Numbered from the stretch's first letter, positions 27,411 to 36,018 are shown. The stretch: DNA of 39,942 nt from Bifidobacterium breve (GCA_945901095.1 CAMDKQ010000006.1:1-39942), one strand, 5' to 3'. Translations and numbers: made by a program. The notes: generated from the sequence alone by a model not told the origin.

Positions 27411-27521
27411 CGGGCGTGTGTGTGAGAAAACCGAGCATGGGAGGTGGAGACTCACCTACGGAACGGGGGGGAATGCGCCAAGGTCGACTCGGGCTCGGGA
27501 CAGAAAGGGGGGTGAGCGACA

Positions 27522-28187
27522 GTGACTGAAGGCATCCCGGGATTTCGAACGAAGGTCCTCGTCGTTGAGGACGAGGAGTTCACGCGCACCATTCTCGCGG
27601 ACTCACTGGCCGCCAGCGGGATGACCGTCCGGTCTGCCATCTCGGTTGCCGAGGCCCTCGAGATCCTGCTCGAATTCGAGCCGAATGCCGTGGTGACGGA
27701 TCTTCACCTTGGTCCGGGCCCTGACGGGGTGGACCTGCTCGAGCGTCTGAACCGTGATTTGCCGTGGATTGGGCAGGTTGTACTCACCTCGCATACGTCC
27801 GTCCAGGTCGCGCTGGGCATCAACCGGCGGATTCCTGAGCGGGCGGTCTACCTCGTGAAGTCACGCATCACTTCGCTGGCAGATGTCGAGGATGCGATCT
27901 TCGATTCGATCACGCGCACGTCCGCGGAAGACTCGATCTCTCTGGAACCAGCCGAGGGGCGAATTGAGCTGAGCGCCTCGCAGGGCGAGATCCTTCGTCT
28001 CATGTCCGAGGGCCTTTCGAACGCGGCCATCGCGGCCCGGCGCGAGACAACCCTGCGATCGACGGAAAGCCTGGTCGCACGCACGTTCGCGACACTCGGA
28101 CTGTCTAATGACCCTAATGTGAATGCCCGGGTTCTCGCCGTTCGGATGTGGCTGCAGGGCCAGGTGGTCGTTCGCGGGCGAAGCTGA
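27522..28187 (+). CDS. LuxR-type response regulator
   Basis: A 221-residue protein. The receiver domain (10-125) has acids E16-D17, phospho-acceptor D60 (VVTDLHLGPGPDG), T89/S90 and K113 (YLVKSRI). The LHLGPGPDG loop after the acceptor is longer than usual. A LuxR-type HTH lies at about 150-205 (LSASQGEILRLMSEGLSNAAIAARRETT). The natural input is the kinase just upstream. The GTG at 27522 has AAAGGGGGG about 9 nt before it. It ends convergently with the hydrolase gene 38 nt away. Confidence 0.88.
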   Translation: MTEGIPGFRTKVLVVEDEEFTRTILADSLAASGMTVRSAISVAEALEILLEFEPNAVVTDLHLGPGPDGVDLLERLNRDLPWIGQVVLTSHTSVQVALGINRRIPERAVYLVKSRITSLADVEDAIFDSITRTSAEDSISLEPAEGRIELSASQGEILRLMSEGLSNAAIAARRETTLRSTESLVARTFATLGLSNDPNVNARVLAVRMWLQGQVVVRGRS

Positions 28188-28225
28188 GCACTCGACAGGT
28201 AATGAGCTACCCCCGTTCGAGGGTG

Positions 28226-30136
28226 TCAGTCTCGCTCGATCTCGCGGCGCATGATGGCACGCTGGACGACAGCCGGATCTGGCCCGACACCGCGGACCTC
28301 GAGTGACGCGAGCGCCCGACTCGTTACCCGGGCCTTGGCGTCCCATTCCTTTGTGCCAGGCCGTCCAGGTGCGATCTCGGCGTGCAGGCCCCGTTCGTGC
28401 GCGACCAAGGACTCGGTTCGAAGAAGGAGTGCTTCGATGCTCCCTGCGTCGGAGGCGAGCCCAAGCTGACACTGGGCGAACAGCACTGCAAGCATCCCGG
28501 CGATGGAGGTTCTCAGCTGGACCGCGGTCTGGTCGGCCAGCTGCGTGGCCATGGCCTCGCGAACCAGCTCGTAGCGAGGGTCCTGGGGGCTCAGTTCGAC
28601 CGCGACCCCGATACCCGCCATCGCGGAAGCGGCACCGGTGAGGGCGGTGAGCGTCGCGATCCCCCCGACCATGCCGCCGGGACCGAAGGTGGCGAGGGTG
28701 CCGGCTATCGCTGCGGCGCCCGCGAGGCCCACCGGTACTGCAATGGCTAGGCCAACACCGGTGGCGGCGAGTAGACCGATCCCGGCGGTGATGAGGACTG
28801 GCCCCCAGCGGAACCCGGATTCCTGAAGCGCCGCCTTTGATTCCTTCACCGCCGCGATCACGGCATGCGCTAGTTCTGGCCCGGAGTGCGCCGAAGACGG
28901 GCGCCTTATCTGCTCGAACAGGGCCTCGAGAGCCTCGTGGGCATGTGATCCAGCGACGTCGAGGTCAAATGGCGGCAGGGCCGGGGCGAGAAGGAAGTCG
29001 ACGCCTGCGACAACGAGTTGGGTATCTGACATCTGGCCTCGTACGAGACTGGCTGCGTGGATGAGGAGATCGGCTTCCGTTGGGGTCCGCGATGGGTGCA
29101 AGGGACTGAGTTCCCGCAGGTCTTCCGGCAGTCCGTTGTGCCGTCGTCGGATGTCGTCGATCGTCCGGCGGGCGAGGACCCGGCGCGCTGCGTCAAGGTT
29201 CCGGCGAAACCCCCACTTTCCTGTGTCGCACGTGGCCCAGAGTTGCTGGGTGTAAGCGAAGCGTAGGAGGAGTGGATCCCAGCGCGGATCGAGGCGACGC
29301 GACGGTACCCCCTGCGATCGTTGCTCGGCGCGGTCGCCGAACATGGTGAATCCCACGGCCGCAGCAACGACCGGGTGACTCATATAGCCGGTGAGGCTGT
29401 GTGATGCACCGGTGTTAATCGGCGCATCGAGGGCGGCCTTGAAAAAGGGGCTCGCGCCTCGTCCGATTGTGATGATGTCGCCCGGGTCATAGACATTGAG
29501 CCACGACAGCACCCGGTCGGATGGGAAGCCGGTGGCTGTGTCGACACCATGATGATGACGGCGCAATGCCTTGACCCCCATGGGGGACCCGATAGTCAGG
29601 AGGAGGTCGATCTGCAGGCCCGGGGGCAGTCGCGTGAGGAGGTCGATCATGAGGATCGACCCGAGACTGTGGGCGACGACGGTAATCTGGCCCGCCTCCG
29701 GAAGGCAGCCAATGACCGCGCGCCATGCGGCATGCCGGTGCCTGCTCGACCCTCGATACGTTGCGACGGCCTCCATCGTTCCGGCGATCGCATTGGGCAG
29801 GGGGGTGTCACTCACGAGGCCCGCGTGCAGTGGCCCAGGGTTATTGCGCGACTGTTCGATCACCTCGGCGAGTGCTTCCTGCCGTACGAGGTAGTCCGCC
29901 CAGTTCGCGTGGCGTTCCCGCGACTCGGGCTCGGCCCACTCGATCGCCGGGGTGATGCCCTCGGAGCCTTCGAGTAGCGCGACGAGGTAGTCGGCCTCAA
30001 TGATCCGATCGCCATGCGCGCCGATGACGGGATAACCGAGGCCTGCCAGGCCTGAGTTGAGTGGACCGAGCCAGGACTGCCGCGACTCGAACCCGCCCTT
30101 GCCGTGCACGAAGAGGATGGTCCGACCGTCGGTCAT
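28226..30136 (-). CDS. alpha/beta hydrolase with glycine-rich membrane-like C-terminal region
   Basis: A 636-residue protein. The N-terminal half is a serine hydrolase: oxyanion FVHGKGG (11-15), nucleophile elbow AHSLGS with S157, probable acid D217 or D220 (NVYDPGDIITIG) and H254 (YMSHPVV). Residues about 275-420 are soluble and unrecognised. About 440-505 is a Gly/Ala-rich hydrophobic region (GPVLITAGIGLLAATGVGLA, then GTLATFGPGGMVGG) that could form membrane hairpins, followed by a helical tail of about 130 residues. There is no signal peptide, so the enzyme domain is probably cytosolic. A lipase, esterase or similar activity is likely; substrate unknown. GAAGGGA precedes the ATG. Confidence 0.75.
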   Translation of the reverse strand: MTDGRTILFVHGKGGFESRQSWLGPLNSGLAGLGYPVIGAHGDRIIEADYLVALLEGSEGITPAIEWAEPESRERHANWADYLVRQEALAEVIEQSRNNPGPLHAGLVSDTPLPNAIAGTMEAVATYRGSSRHRHAAWRAVIGCLPEAGQITVVAHSLGSILMIDLLTRLPPGLQIDLLLTIGSPMGVKALRRHHHGVDTATGFPSDRVLSWLNVYDPGDIITIGRGASPFFKAALDAPINTGASHSLTGYMSHPVVAAAVGFTMFGDRAEQRSQGVPSRRLDPRWDPLLLRFAYTQQLWATCDTGKWGFRRNLDAARRVLARRTIDDIRRRHNGLPEDLRELSPLHPSRTPTEADLLIHAASLVRGQMSDTQLVVAGVDFLLAPALPPFDLDVAGSHAHEALEALFEQIRRPSSAHSGPELAHAVIAAVKESKAALQESGFRWGPVLITAGIGLLAATGVGLAIAVPVGLAGAAAIAGTLATFGPGGMVGGIATLTALTGAASAMAGIGVAVELSPQDPRYELVREAMATQLADQTAVQLRTSIAGMLAVLFAQCQLGLASDAGSIEALLLRTESLVAHERGLHAEIAPGRPGTKEWDAKARVTSRALASLEVRGVGPDPAVVQRAIMRREIERD

Positions 30137-30179
30137 GGCGCATCCCTTCGATGATGCCGTCGTTCAGATTGCGTGTCCG

Positions 30180-30208
30180 TGAAACGCTTGTCGTAGGCGC
30201 CCTATGCT
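30180..30208 (+). promoter_or_regulatory. possible promoter of the LppM-like gene
   Basis: TGAAAC (30180-30185) and TATGCT (30203-30208) are 17 bp apart in the 130-bp divergent region, giving a leader of about 50 nt that contains AAGGAG. Tentative. Confidence 0.3.
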
Positions 30209-30266
30209 TACGATCGCCCCCGGCAAGTGAGGGCAGTGCGTCGACGATAGCCTCCAAGGAGCCCCA

Positions 30267-31001
30267 ATGTCTCGTGCCGCCCATGCCATTCGTCGCTCTG
30301 GTGGGATGCTCGCCCTCGCAGGGCTCGCTGTCGTGGTCCTTACCTCCTGCATGAACGTCAATTACACACTCGTCGCGAATCCCGATGCGACGGTCAGCGG
30401 AACTGTGCAACTGCAGGTCGCCAAGGAGGCTGCGTCGATGCTTGGCATCGCGACCGCAGAGGACCTTGAGGCCCAGCTCAAGTCAGGGGAACTCACAGAC
30501 GCAGGCAATTCAAAGGTCCTCGACAGTTGCGTGCCGGGATCGGACGACACCTACATCATTTTGAACTGCAGCGTCACGAATGCCCCGCTCGCCGATATTG
30601 ATGATGGCTGGAGCCTCGTCCCCGAGGGGGACACCCTCGTCATGCATGTGAAGACCGACAGTGGCGCAACGGGTGAGGAATCCTCGGTCGATCTCGGTGC
30701 GGTCTCAATCACCGTGACCTTTCCCGGGGACATCCTCAGCGTGGAGGGCAACGGGGTCACAAAGACGGCACCAGACACGATCGTCGCCAAGGGGTCTATC
30801 GATGAGACCCTCGACTTCACGGTGACGGCCGCAGCGTCCAGCGAGGGGGGCATCGACCCGATTTGGATCCTGCTGGCCGGATTCATCGTCGTCATCGGCG
30901 GCCTCGCACTACTGCTGCTCATGCGGCGCCGGGGTCAAGGGTCAGAGGCATTTCCGGCTGATACGGCATCTCCGTCCGACACGGCGGGGCAGATCGACTA
31001 G
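30267..31001 (+). CDS. LppM-like lipoprotein with C-terminal membrane anchor
   Basis: A 244-residue protein. The signal region ends in the lipobox VLTSC (C28), followed by MNVNYTLVANPDATVSGTVQLQVAKE, as in the LppM domain (Rv2171 in M. tuberculosis). Residues 30-190 form the beta-rich domain. A membrane helix follows at about 196-216 (DPIWILLAGFIVVIGGLALLLLM), then a basic stop-transfer RRR and a short cytosolic tail. It thus appears tethered at both ends. LppM in mycobacteria is surface-associated; its role here is unknown. The ATG has AAGGAG 7-8 nt upstream. The stop TAG is part of the -10 of the next gene. Confidence 0.8.
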   Translation: MSRAAHAIRRSGGMLALAGLAVVVLTSCMNVNYTLVANPDATVSGTVQLQVAKEAASMLGIATAEDLEAQLKSGELTDAGNSKVLDSCVPGSDDTYIILNCSVTNAPLADIDDGWSLVPEGDTLVMHVKTDSGATGEESSVDLGAVSITVTFPGDILSVEGNGVTKTAPDTIVAKGSIDETLDFTVTAAASSEGGIDPIWILLAGFIVVIGGLALLLLMRRRGQGSEAFPADTASPSDTAGQID

Positions 31002-31004
31002 CCT
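30999..31004 (+). promoter_or_regulatory. -10 box of the peroxiredoxin promoter overlapping the upstream stop codon
   Basis: TAGCCT, whose TAG is the stop codon of the LppM-like gene, is followed by 6 nt and the ATG at 31011. Confidence 0.5.
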
Positions 31005-31010
31005 CACCGC

Positions 31011-31496
31011 ATGCCTATCGCCATCGGAGACCGAATCCCGTCTGTAGACATCCGCCTCATGGTCGATGGGGCTCCCGCTATTGAGTCTGCAGCAGTGGTG
31101 CTCGGCCGCGGGCAGATTGTCCTGTTCGCGGTGCCCGGAGCTTTCACTCCCGGCTGCTCGACACGCCACCTGCCCGGCTACATAGAGCGCGCCGCGGAGA
31201 TCTCGGCAAGGGGCGTTGATGTCATCGCCTGCATCTCGGTGAACGACGTGTTCGTCATGGATGCGTGGGGCAAGGCTCACGGCGTTGCTGAGACCTTCAC
31301 GATGCTCGCCGATCCAGATGCTGGGTTCACCAGGGCCATCGGGATGGAGATCGACGCCTCAGCCTTCGGCCTTGGGGTGCGATCGAAGCGCTACGCCATG
31401 GTCATCCGCGATGGCGTCGTCACAACCCTCCTTGAGGAGGACAACGGGTTGTCGATCATGAACAGCACTGCCGAGTGCGTGCTCGAGCGGCTCTAA
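31011..31496 (+). CDS. peroxiredoxin, Prx5 type
   Basis: A 161-residue thiol peroxidase. The peroxidatic Cys is C49 in the motif P-G-A-F-T-P-G-C (P42, T46, C49), with the family Arg later in KRYAMVIRDG. The sequence VPGAFTPGCSTRHLPGY and the ending DNGLSIMNSTAECVLERL place it in the Prx5/PMP20-like group, which reduces H2O2 and alkyl hydroperoxides using thioredoxin or glutaredoxin. C143 near the C-terminus might serve as resolving Cys; this is uncertain. It ends 1 nt before the stop of the convergent dioxygenase gene. Confidence 0.93.
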   Translation: MPIAIGDRIPSVDIRLMVDGAPAIESAAVVLGRGQIVLFAVPGAFTPGCSTRHLPGYIERAAEISARGVDVIACISVNDVFVMDAWGKAHGVAETFTMLADPDAGFTRAIGMEIDASAFGLGVRSKRYAMVIRDGVVTTLLEEDNGLSIMNSTAECVLERL

Positions 31497-31497
31497 C

Positions 31498-32571
31498 TCA
31501 CATCAGATCCGGGTAGTGCAACCGGACAACCTCCGGGTAGCTGCGTACGTAGTAGTTCCACATCTGCTCGCCGAATACCGGCGCAGGCGCACTCGTCGTT
31601 CCTGACTCACCGGCAAGTAGCTCATCGCGCTTTGCCATAAAGGCAGCATCGCGGTGGCGGGGACTCACTTGGACTGCCGCCGCAAAGCTTGGGTCGAGGA
31701 CGATCGGGTGCAGGTTTGTGCGCAGGTCTGGGCCGTGAAAGTACGCCGACGAGTAGCGCTGGGATGACGTGATAACCCGATGGGTGGTGGCGACGAGGTA
31801 GTTGCCGGTCATTGACTGCAGCATCTCGCCAAGGTTAATGACGAAGGCGTCCGGCGTCGGAGGAACATCGATCCAGTCCCCATCAGGGTTCAGTGCCTGC
31901 AGCCCCCCGACTCCGTGCTGGAGCAGGATGGTGAGAAAGCCCGCATCGTGGTGCCCGTTCACGCCCGCCTGCCCTGGAGGAGTCGGTGGATATGAGATGA
32001 GCTTGGCAAATGAGAGCGGCCGCTCCCCGAACACGGCGCGAAAGGCGTTGCGCTCAAGTCCTAGGCCCACGGCGAGAATCTCCATGAGCTCATCGGCGAG
32101 GGCGCCCATCCGCGCGAGGAAGTCGTTGACGATCGAGTGGAAGCCGGGGAGCACGGATTCGGGGAGCCACTGGTTGGGTCCGTCGAGGCGAAGGTACGGC
32201 GGCATCGCGTCAGGCGGATAAGGAGGATGTTCGGTCGAAAGATCGAGTTGCTCACGATAATCGACCCGGTTGTCGGTGAGCTCTGCCCCGACCTGTTCCC
32301 ACCCGCGAAAATGCGGGGACTGTTGCTTGTCAATGAGAGCCTTGGCTGCGCTCGGTAGTGCAAAGAAGGACTCGAGGGCAGCGAAGTAGGCGGCGATGAA
32401 TGCGTCGTCGATGCCATGATCGACGAGGGTGAAGAAGCCCACCTCGTGGCAGGCTTTGACGACCTGCTCGGCGAATGACTGGCGACGAGAAGGATCCTGC
32501 CGCCACATCGCGAGCGACACGATGGGAATGTCGGTGAACGCGATTGTTGGCGCGAGTGTGGTCCCGGTCAC
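31498..32571 (-). CDS. isopenicillin N synthase family 2-oxoglutarate/Fe(II) dioxygenase
   Basis: A 357-residue protein. The DIOX_N domain (about 12-130) contains VVKACHEVGFFTLVDHGI. The 2OG-Fe(II) oxygenase core has iron ligands H207-x-D209 (GHHDAGFLTILLQ) and H264 (ATTHRVI), and R272-x-S274 (QRYSSAYF) for the cosubstrate. The family covers IPNS, ethylene-forming and many tailoring enzymes; the substrate is unknown and no biosynthetic cluster surrounds it. The GTG start at 32571 has TAGATT exactly 6 nt upstream. Confidence 0.92.
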   Translation of the reverse strand: MTGTTLAPTIAFTDIPIVSLAMWRQDPSRRQSFAEQVVKACHEVGFFTLVDHGIDDAFIAAYFAALESFFALPSAAKALIDKQQSPHFRGWEQVGAELTDNRVDYREQLDLSTEHPPYPPDAMPPYLRLDGPNQWLPESVLPGFHSIVNDFLARMGALADELMEILAVGLGLERNAFRAVFGERPLSFAKLISYPPTPPGQAGVNGHHDAGFLTILLQHGVGGLQALNPDGDWIDVPPTPDAFVINLGEMLQSMTGNYLVATTHRVITSSQRYSSAYFHGPDLRTNLHPIVLDPSFAAAVQVSPRHRDAAFMAKRDELLAGESGTTSAPAPVFGEQMWNYYVRSYPEVVRLHYPDLM

Positions 32572-32577
32572 GTGGTG

Positions 32578-32583
32578 AATCTA
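32578..32583 (-). promoter_or_regulatory. -10 box of the dioxygenase promoter overlapping the upstream stop codon
   Basis: On the minus strand TAGATT starts with the TAG stop of the GDT1-type gene, followed by 6 nt and the GTG at 32571. Confidence 0.5.
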
Positions 32584-33159
32584 TCCCATCGTTGTCTGAA
32601 CGCCCTCGAACAGGAGCCACGCCCCAAATATGAAGAACAGGCAGGCCGCACCGATCCGAATGACCCGTTCAGGAAGCGCCCTTCCGAGAACGGTCCCCAC
32701 TCCGATGGCGAGCGCATCGGCGGCGACCATGCCGACCGTCGACCCAAGCCAGGTACCGAACCAGCCCTGTGTCGTGGCGAGTGTCACGGTCGCAAGCATC
32801 GTCTTGTCTCCAAGCTCCGCAAGGAAGAAGGCGATCATCACGGCAATGAACGCTGGCCGGGTGCTGCGTTGGACTCTTGACTCCTCGTCCTCGCTTAATT
32901 CATCGCCGCGCAGGGTCCACAGGCCGAAGGCGACAAAGGCGATGCCGGCGACGAGACTGATCGGTCCCGTTGGAAGGGAAAGGCCAACGATGCTGCCCAG
33001 GGCCACCGAAAACAGGTGGATTACGGCGGTCGCTGCTGAGATGGCTGCGATGACCGTCCAAAATCGATAGCGTGTAGCGAAGGTCATTGCCATGAGCTGG
33101 GACTTGTCGCCGAGCTCCGCGATGAAAATCACGGCGAAGCTCAGGAGGAATGCGCTCAT
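32581..33159 (-). CDS. GDT1/UPF0016 family cation exporter (probable Mn2+)
   Basis: A 192-residue membrane protein with six to seven helices in two repeats. Each repeat carries the family signature E-L-G-D-K-S/T: residues 15-20 and 115-120. They are separated by a polar acidic loop (RGDELSEDEESRVQ). Homologues (TMEM165, Gdt1, bacterial MneA/MneP-like proteins) export Mn2+ or Ca2+. I looked for a yybP-ykoY manganese riboswitch upstream and did not find its conserved sequence. The frame starts with ATG at 33159. Confidence 0.9.
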   Translation of the reverse strand: MSAFLLSFAVIFIAELGDKSQLMAMTFATRYRFWTVIAAISAATAVIHLFSVALGSIVGLSLPTGPISLVAGIAFVAFGLWTLRGDELSEDEESRVQRSTRPAFIAVMIAFFLAELGDKTMLATVTLATTQGWFGTWLGSTVGMVAADALAIGVGTVLGRALPERVIRIGAACLFFIFGAWLLFEGVQTTMG

Positions 33160-33274
33160 GCAGTTCCGTGTCCTCAGGTTCTGTCGGTCAACACAGGTAT
33201 GCGCAGACCAAAGAGCAGGCTATCGGTGGCAAAGGGCGGTATCCCCGGGGCGGGTCGGGCGCCGTGGGCTAGTG

Positions 33275-33769
33275 ATGAGTGTCTGCATCGTGCTGATGAG
33301 CGGATGCTCAGGGCCGCCCGCGACCTCAGTTTCAAGCGCCCCGACAACCGTCGAGCCTGCGGTTGTTGACGAGTTGGTCATCGTGTACAACTTCTTTGAC
33401 TCCTCGGTCCCGCCACCCTCGCACCGGAGCCTAGAGCTCACCGTGAGCAGCACGCAGTCGCGGCTTGTTATCGACAGCTATGGCGATGTGCTCGCCGATG
33501 AATCGCGGACCACCCCTCCTGAGGTCTGGAGCGGCCTTGTTGATGGGATTCCGTCCTTGGCCGCTCTGCGTGTCGAAGGTGCGCAGGAGGGGTGCGTCGG
33601 TGGAACGGGGGAGGCGGTGCACGTGTCGTTGGGAGAGCAGCTGATTGTCGAGCTCGCAGTTGACGAATGCGCCGGGAGCAATGAGGTCGTAAGCGACGTC
33701 ATCGGAAGATGGATCAAGCCGGCTCGGGAGGTGTTCCCTTCGACGGAGGTGTTGGCTCCGACCGGATAG
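33275..33769 (+). CDS. putative lipoprotein, start uncertain
   Basis: From the ATG at 33275 this gives 164 residues starting MSVCIVLMSGCSGPP, with a lipobox-like LMSGC. That signal is unusually short and lacks a positive n-region. The open frame continues upstream through VGRRGLVMS (twin Arg) to ATG 33158, which would overlap the divergent GDT1 start codon; upstream codon use looks non-coding, so I keep 33275 (a GTG at 33272 is equivalent). The mature part is acidic, with cysteines in QEGCVGGTG and VDECAGSN. The stretch LVIDSYGDVLADESRTTPPEVWSGLV resembles small actinobacterial lipoproteins of unknown function. Confidence 0.6.
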   Translation: MSVCIVLMSGCSGPPATSVSSAPTTVEPAVVDELVIVYNFFDSSVPPPSHRSLELTVSSTQSRLVIDSYGDVLADESRTTPPEVWSGLVDGIPSLAALRVEGAQEGCVGGTGEAVHVSLGEQLIVELAVDECAGSNEVVSDVIGRWIKPAREVFPSTEVLAPTG

Positions 33770-33892
33770 CGGTGCCTCGCAGGATGAGCGCTGTTGTGCC
33801 GCCACCATGGTGGGTACCATGCAATATTGATGGAGGTAGCGATGCGGGCCTCCGTGCGTGCAGTTTCTGATCCGCGTCTGACCAGGGAGCAC

Positions 33893-34330
33893 ATGATGTC
33901 CAATCCTGAGAATTCCAGCGAGTCGATCGCCTATCTCCCCGGTGCCGGGGACGGCGACAGTGCTGCGGTCGCGACCGGGGCGGAATCCGGCGGTGATGCT
34001 CAGGATCGGCTCGCCGCTCTTGAGCATCAGCTCGCAGAGAGCGTGGCCGACCGCGATGACCTCCGCAGGCAGCGCGACGAGTTGCGCGATGAGGTCCTTG
34101 AACTCCCTGAGGAGTTGGAGGTCATTACGAACTCGCGGGCCTTTCGCATCATGAAGTCCGGGCCCCTCCTCGCGATGCGCCAGCCGCTGTCAACCCTGCT
34201 CATCATCAGCAGCATGGGCTTGCTCACGAACCTTTGGTCGTTCACGCCCATGGCAACGTCGATTTACATTGGTGTCGGGTCAGTCGTGCTCCTGATCTCG
34301 GCACTGCAATTTTGGGCCAGCAACGACTGA
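33893..34330 (+). CDS. coiled-coil membrane protein of unknown function
   Basis: A 145-residue protein starting at the ATG pair 33893/33896, with GGGAG just upstream. Residues 1-38 are polar and disordered-looking. About 40-80 is a charged coiled coil (RLAALEHQLAESVADRDDLR...). There follows the motif ITNSRAFRIMKSGPLL, and then two hydrophobic helices (about 98-113 and 117-139). The motif resembles one that ends the helix in some glycosyltransferase-associated proteins (N-S-x-x-F-R/W-R), but family membership is not established. The frame is open further upstream to 33794 without a good start. Confidence 0.6.
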   Translation: MMSNPENSSESIAYLPGAGDGDSAAVATGAESGGDAQDRLAALEHQLAESVADRDDLRRQRDELRDEVLELPEELEVITNSRAFRIMKSGPLLAMRQPLSTLLIISSMGLLTNLWSFTPMATSIYIGVGSVVLLISALQFWASND

Positions 34331-34374
34331 CCGAATGAACGCAGCCTCGGCGTGCTCGACCTTTGTGCGCGTTG

Positions 34375-36009
34375 TTACCCCAAGGCCACGGACGCAGAGC
34401 TCTCACGCCCATTGCGATCGACCGCGGTAACGAGGTACGTCACGATGGTTGCGGGATCGGCGCTCGTCTTGCCCGAATCTGTCCACGACATCGCCTCACC
34501 GGTCCGGCGCACGGTTGCGATGAGATTGCGAGCATCAGCGAGGTCACATGGGCCGGCCGATGACCCGGGAACCCGATAGATCGCATACGAGGCTGCGGAA
34601 GGGTCGGACCCGGTCCAGTTCAGCGATGCCCCGTTGCGACTGACGGACGTGACCGCTTGGGGCGCAGATCCCTGTGAGTCGCCGACAACGGGGAGGAGCG
34701 CCGGTCGCGTGTACCAACGCTGGACGAGTGCGGTGGTGGTTCCGCGCCTGTCCGCCAGCACGTCCTTCGCTGAGAAGTAGATATTGCCGAGAACTTCAGG
34801 AATTCCAGCGGTAACGGCGAGATGGCGACTGAGTTCCTGGCGCTTGCGCCACTGTCGATCACCCTTCGTTCCGGCTCGGTAGGTGGCCTCGCCGATGTAC
34901 AGGCCCACGTTGTGCCCGAGTGCGGCAGCAGCGGCGACCTCGCGGGCCCACCAGCGGGCGATCGTCCCGTACCGAGCGATCTTGAATCCCCTGGTCCAGT
35001 AGATCTGAGGGGCGACATAGTCGATCCAGCCCTCGCGAACCCAGAGCCTGGTGTCGGCGTAGAGGTCGTCGAATGTTTCGATGCCGGCCCTCGTTTGGGA
35101 CCCCTCCGCGTGGGTCGAGTCATTGCGCCAGACCGCGAAGGGCGACACCCCGAACTGAACCCAGGGCTTAACGGCGTTGATGCGGTCGTGAAGTCCCTTG
35201 ATCAGGGCATCGATATTCGCCCGACGCCAGTCGGCCTTCGAGGCGTAGGCGCCTCCGTAGGCCGCATACGCCTTGGCATCGCGGAAGGGCCTGCCGGATC
35301 CGGGGTAGGGGTAGAAGTAGTCGTCGAAGTGGACGCCGTCAACGTCGTACTTGGTAACGGCGTCCATGATCGCGTTCGTGACGAACTCGCGGACCTCCGG
35401 GATGCCCGGGTTGTAGTAAAGCTTGCCGTCCTTGCGCACGATCCAATCCGGATGTGCGCGTGCCGGGTGGGTAGGTGCGAGCTTCCTCAGCTTGGCGTTC
35501 ATGCTCACCCGGTAGGGGTTGAACCAAGCGTGCAGGTCGAGATTCCGCTTATGAGCCTCATCGACGGCAAAGCGAAGCGGGTCGTAGCCGGGATCTTGAC
35601 CCTGCTTACCGGTGAGCCAGGTGGACCAAGGCTCGAATGGCGATGGCCAGATCGCATCGGCGGCCGGCCGCACCTGGAGCACGACCGCGTTGAAGTTGTT
35701 CTTGACCGCGAGATCGAGCCAGGAGCGGAGTTCTGCCTGCTGGGTCTGAGCGGAAAGGCCGGGACGTGAGGGCCAGTCGACATTGGCGACACTGGCGATC
35801 CACATCGCCCGGAAGTCGTGCTTCTTAAATTGAGGATCGACCGGGCAGGCATCTGATGCTGGGAGATCGACCTGCGGCACCATGGCGTTCGCAGGCGTCG
35901 TCGGGGTGATAACGGTTGTGAGCCCGATGACCAAGAGGCTCGTTGCGGCGATGAACGCCGTGACGCGTTGATATGCATGGATGGAGGGCAATGGACTCGG
36001 CGATTTCAT
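34375..36009 (-). CDS. secreted glycoside hydrolase-like 10 (GHL10, YngK-type) protein
   Basis: A 544-residue exported protein. The signal peptide occupies about 1-42 (hydrophobic AATSLLVIGLTTVI, then PANA). The TIM-barrel GHL10 domain is about 60-430: FRAMWIASVANVDWPS, NNFNAVVLQVRPAADAIWPS, LDLHAWFNPYRVSMN, VDGVHFDDYFYPYPG, WVQFGVSPFAVWRN and IDYVAPQIYWTRGF are family signatures. A C-terminal fibronectin-III-like domain follows at about 455-543. Family members are thought to act on cell-wall glycans. The ATG has TAGGAT 9 nt upstream. It ends convergently with the coiled-coil membrane gene. Confidence 0.93.
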   Translation of the reverse strand: MKSPSPLPSIHAYQRVTAFIAATSLLVIGLTTVITPTTPANAMVPQVDLPASDACPVDPQFKKHDFRAMWIASVANVDWPSRPGLSAQTQQAELRSWLDLAVKNNFNAVVLQVRPAADAIWPSPFEPWSTWLTGKQGQDPGYDPLRFAVDEAHKRNLDLHAWFNPYRVSMNAKLRKLAPTHPARAHPDWIVRKDGKLYYNPGIPEVREFVTNAIMDAVTKYDVDGVHFDDYFYPYPGSGRPFRDAKAYAAYGGAYASKADWRRANIDALIKGLHDRINAVKPWVQFGVSPFAVWRNDSTHAEGSQTRAGIETFDDLYADTRLWVREGWIDYVAPQIYWTRGFKIARYGTIARWWAREVAAAAALGHNVGLYIGEATYRAGTKGDRQWRKRQELSRHLAVTAGIPEVLGNIYFSAKDVLADRRGTTTALVQRWYTRPALLPVVGDSQGSAPQAVTSVSRNGASLNWTGSDPSAASYAIYRVPGSSAGPCDLADARNLIATVRRTGEAMSWTDSGKTSADPATIVTYLVTAVDRNGRESSASVALG

Positions 36010-36018
36010 GGCCGTTTG

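Noticed and set aside
28188-28225. Hairpin between the response regulator and the hydrolase as bidirectional terminator
   Set aside because: Only a 4-bp ACCC/GGGT stem with an 8-nt loop and no U-run; too weak to call.
33158-33274. Longer start (ATG 33158) for the lipoprotein gene giving a twin-arginine-like signal
   Set aside because: It would overlap the start codon of the divergent exporter gene, and third-position GC of this stretch is low compared with neighbours. Kept only as an alternative.
33160-33290. Possible yybP-ykoY manganese riboswitch before the GDT1-type exporter
   Set aside because: The conserved stretches of that riboswitch are not present in the upstream sequence on the minus strand.
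34822-35769. 315-residue open frame on the plus strand
   Set aside because: It is the mirror of the GHL10 gene, whose family motifs are unmistakable; the plus-strand translation shows no family features.
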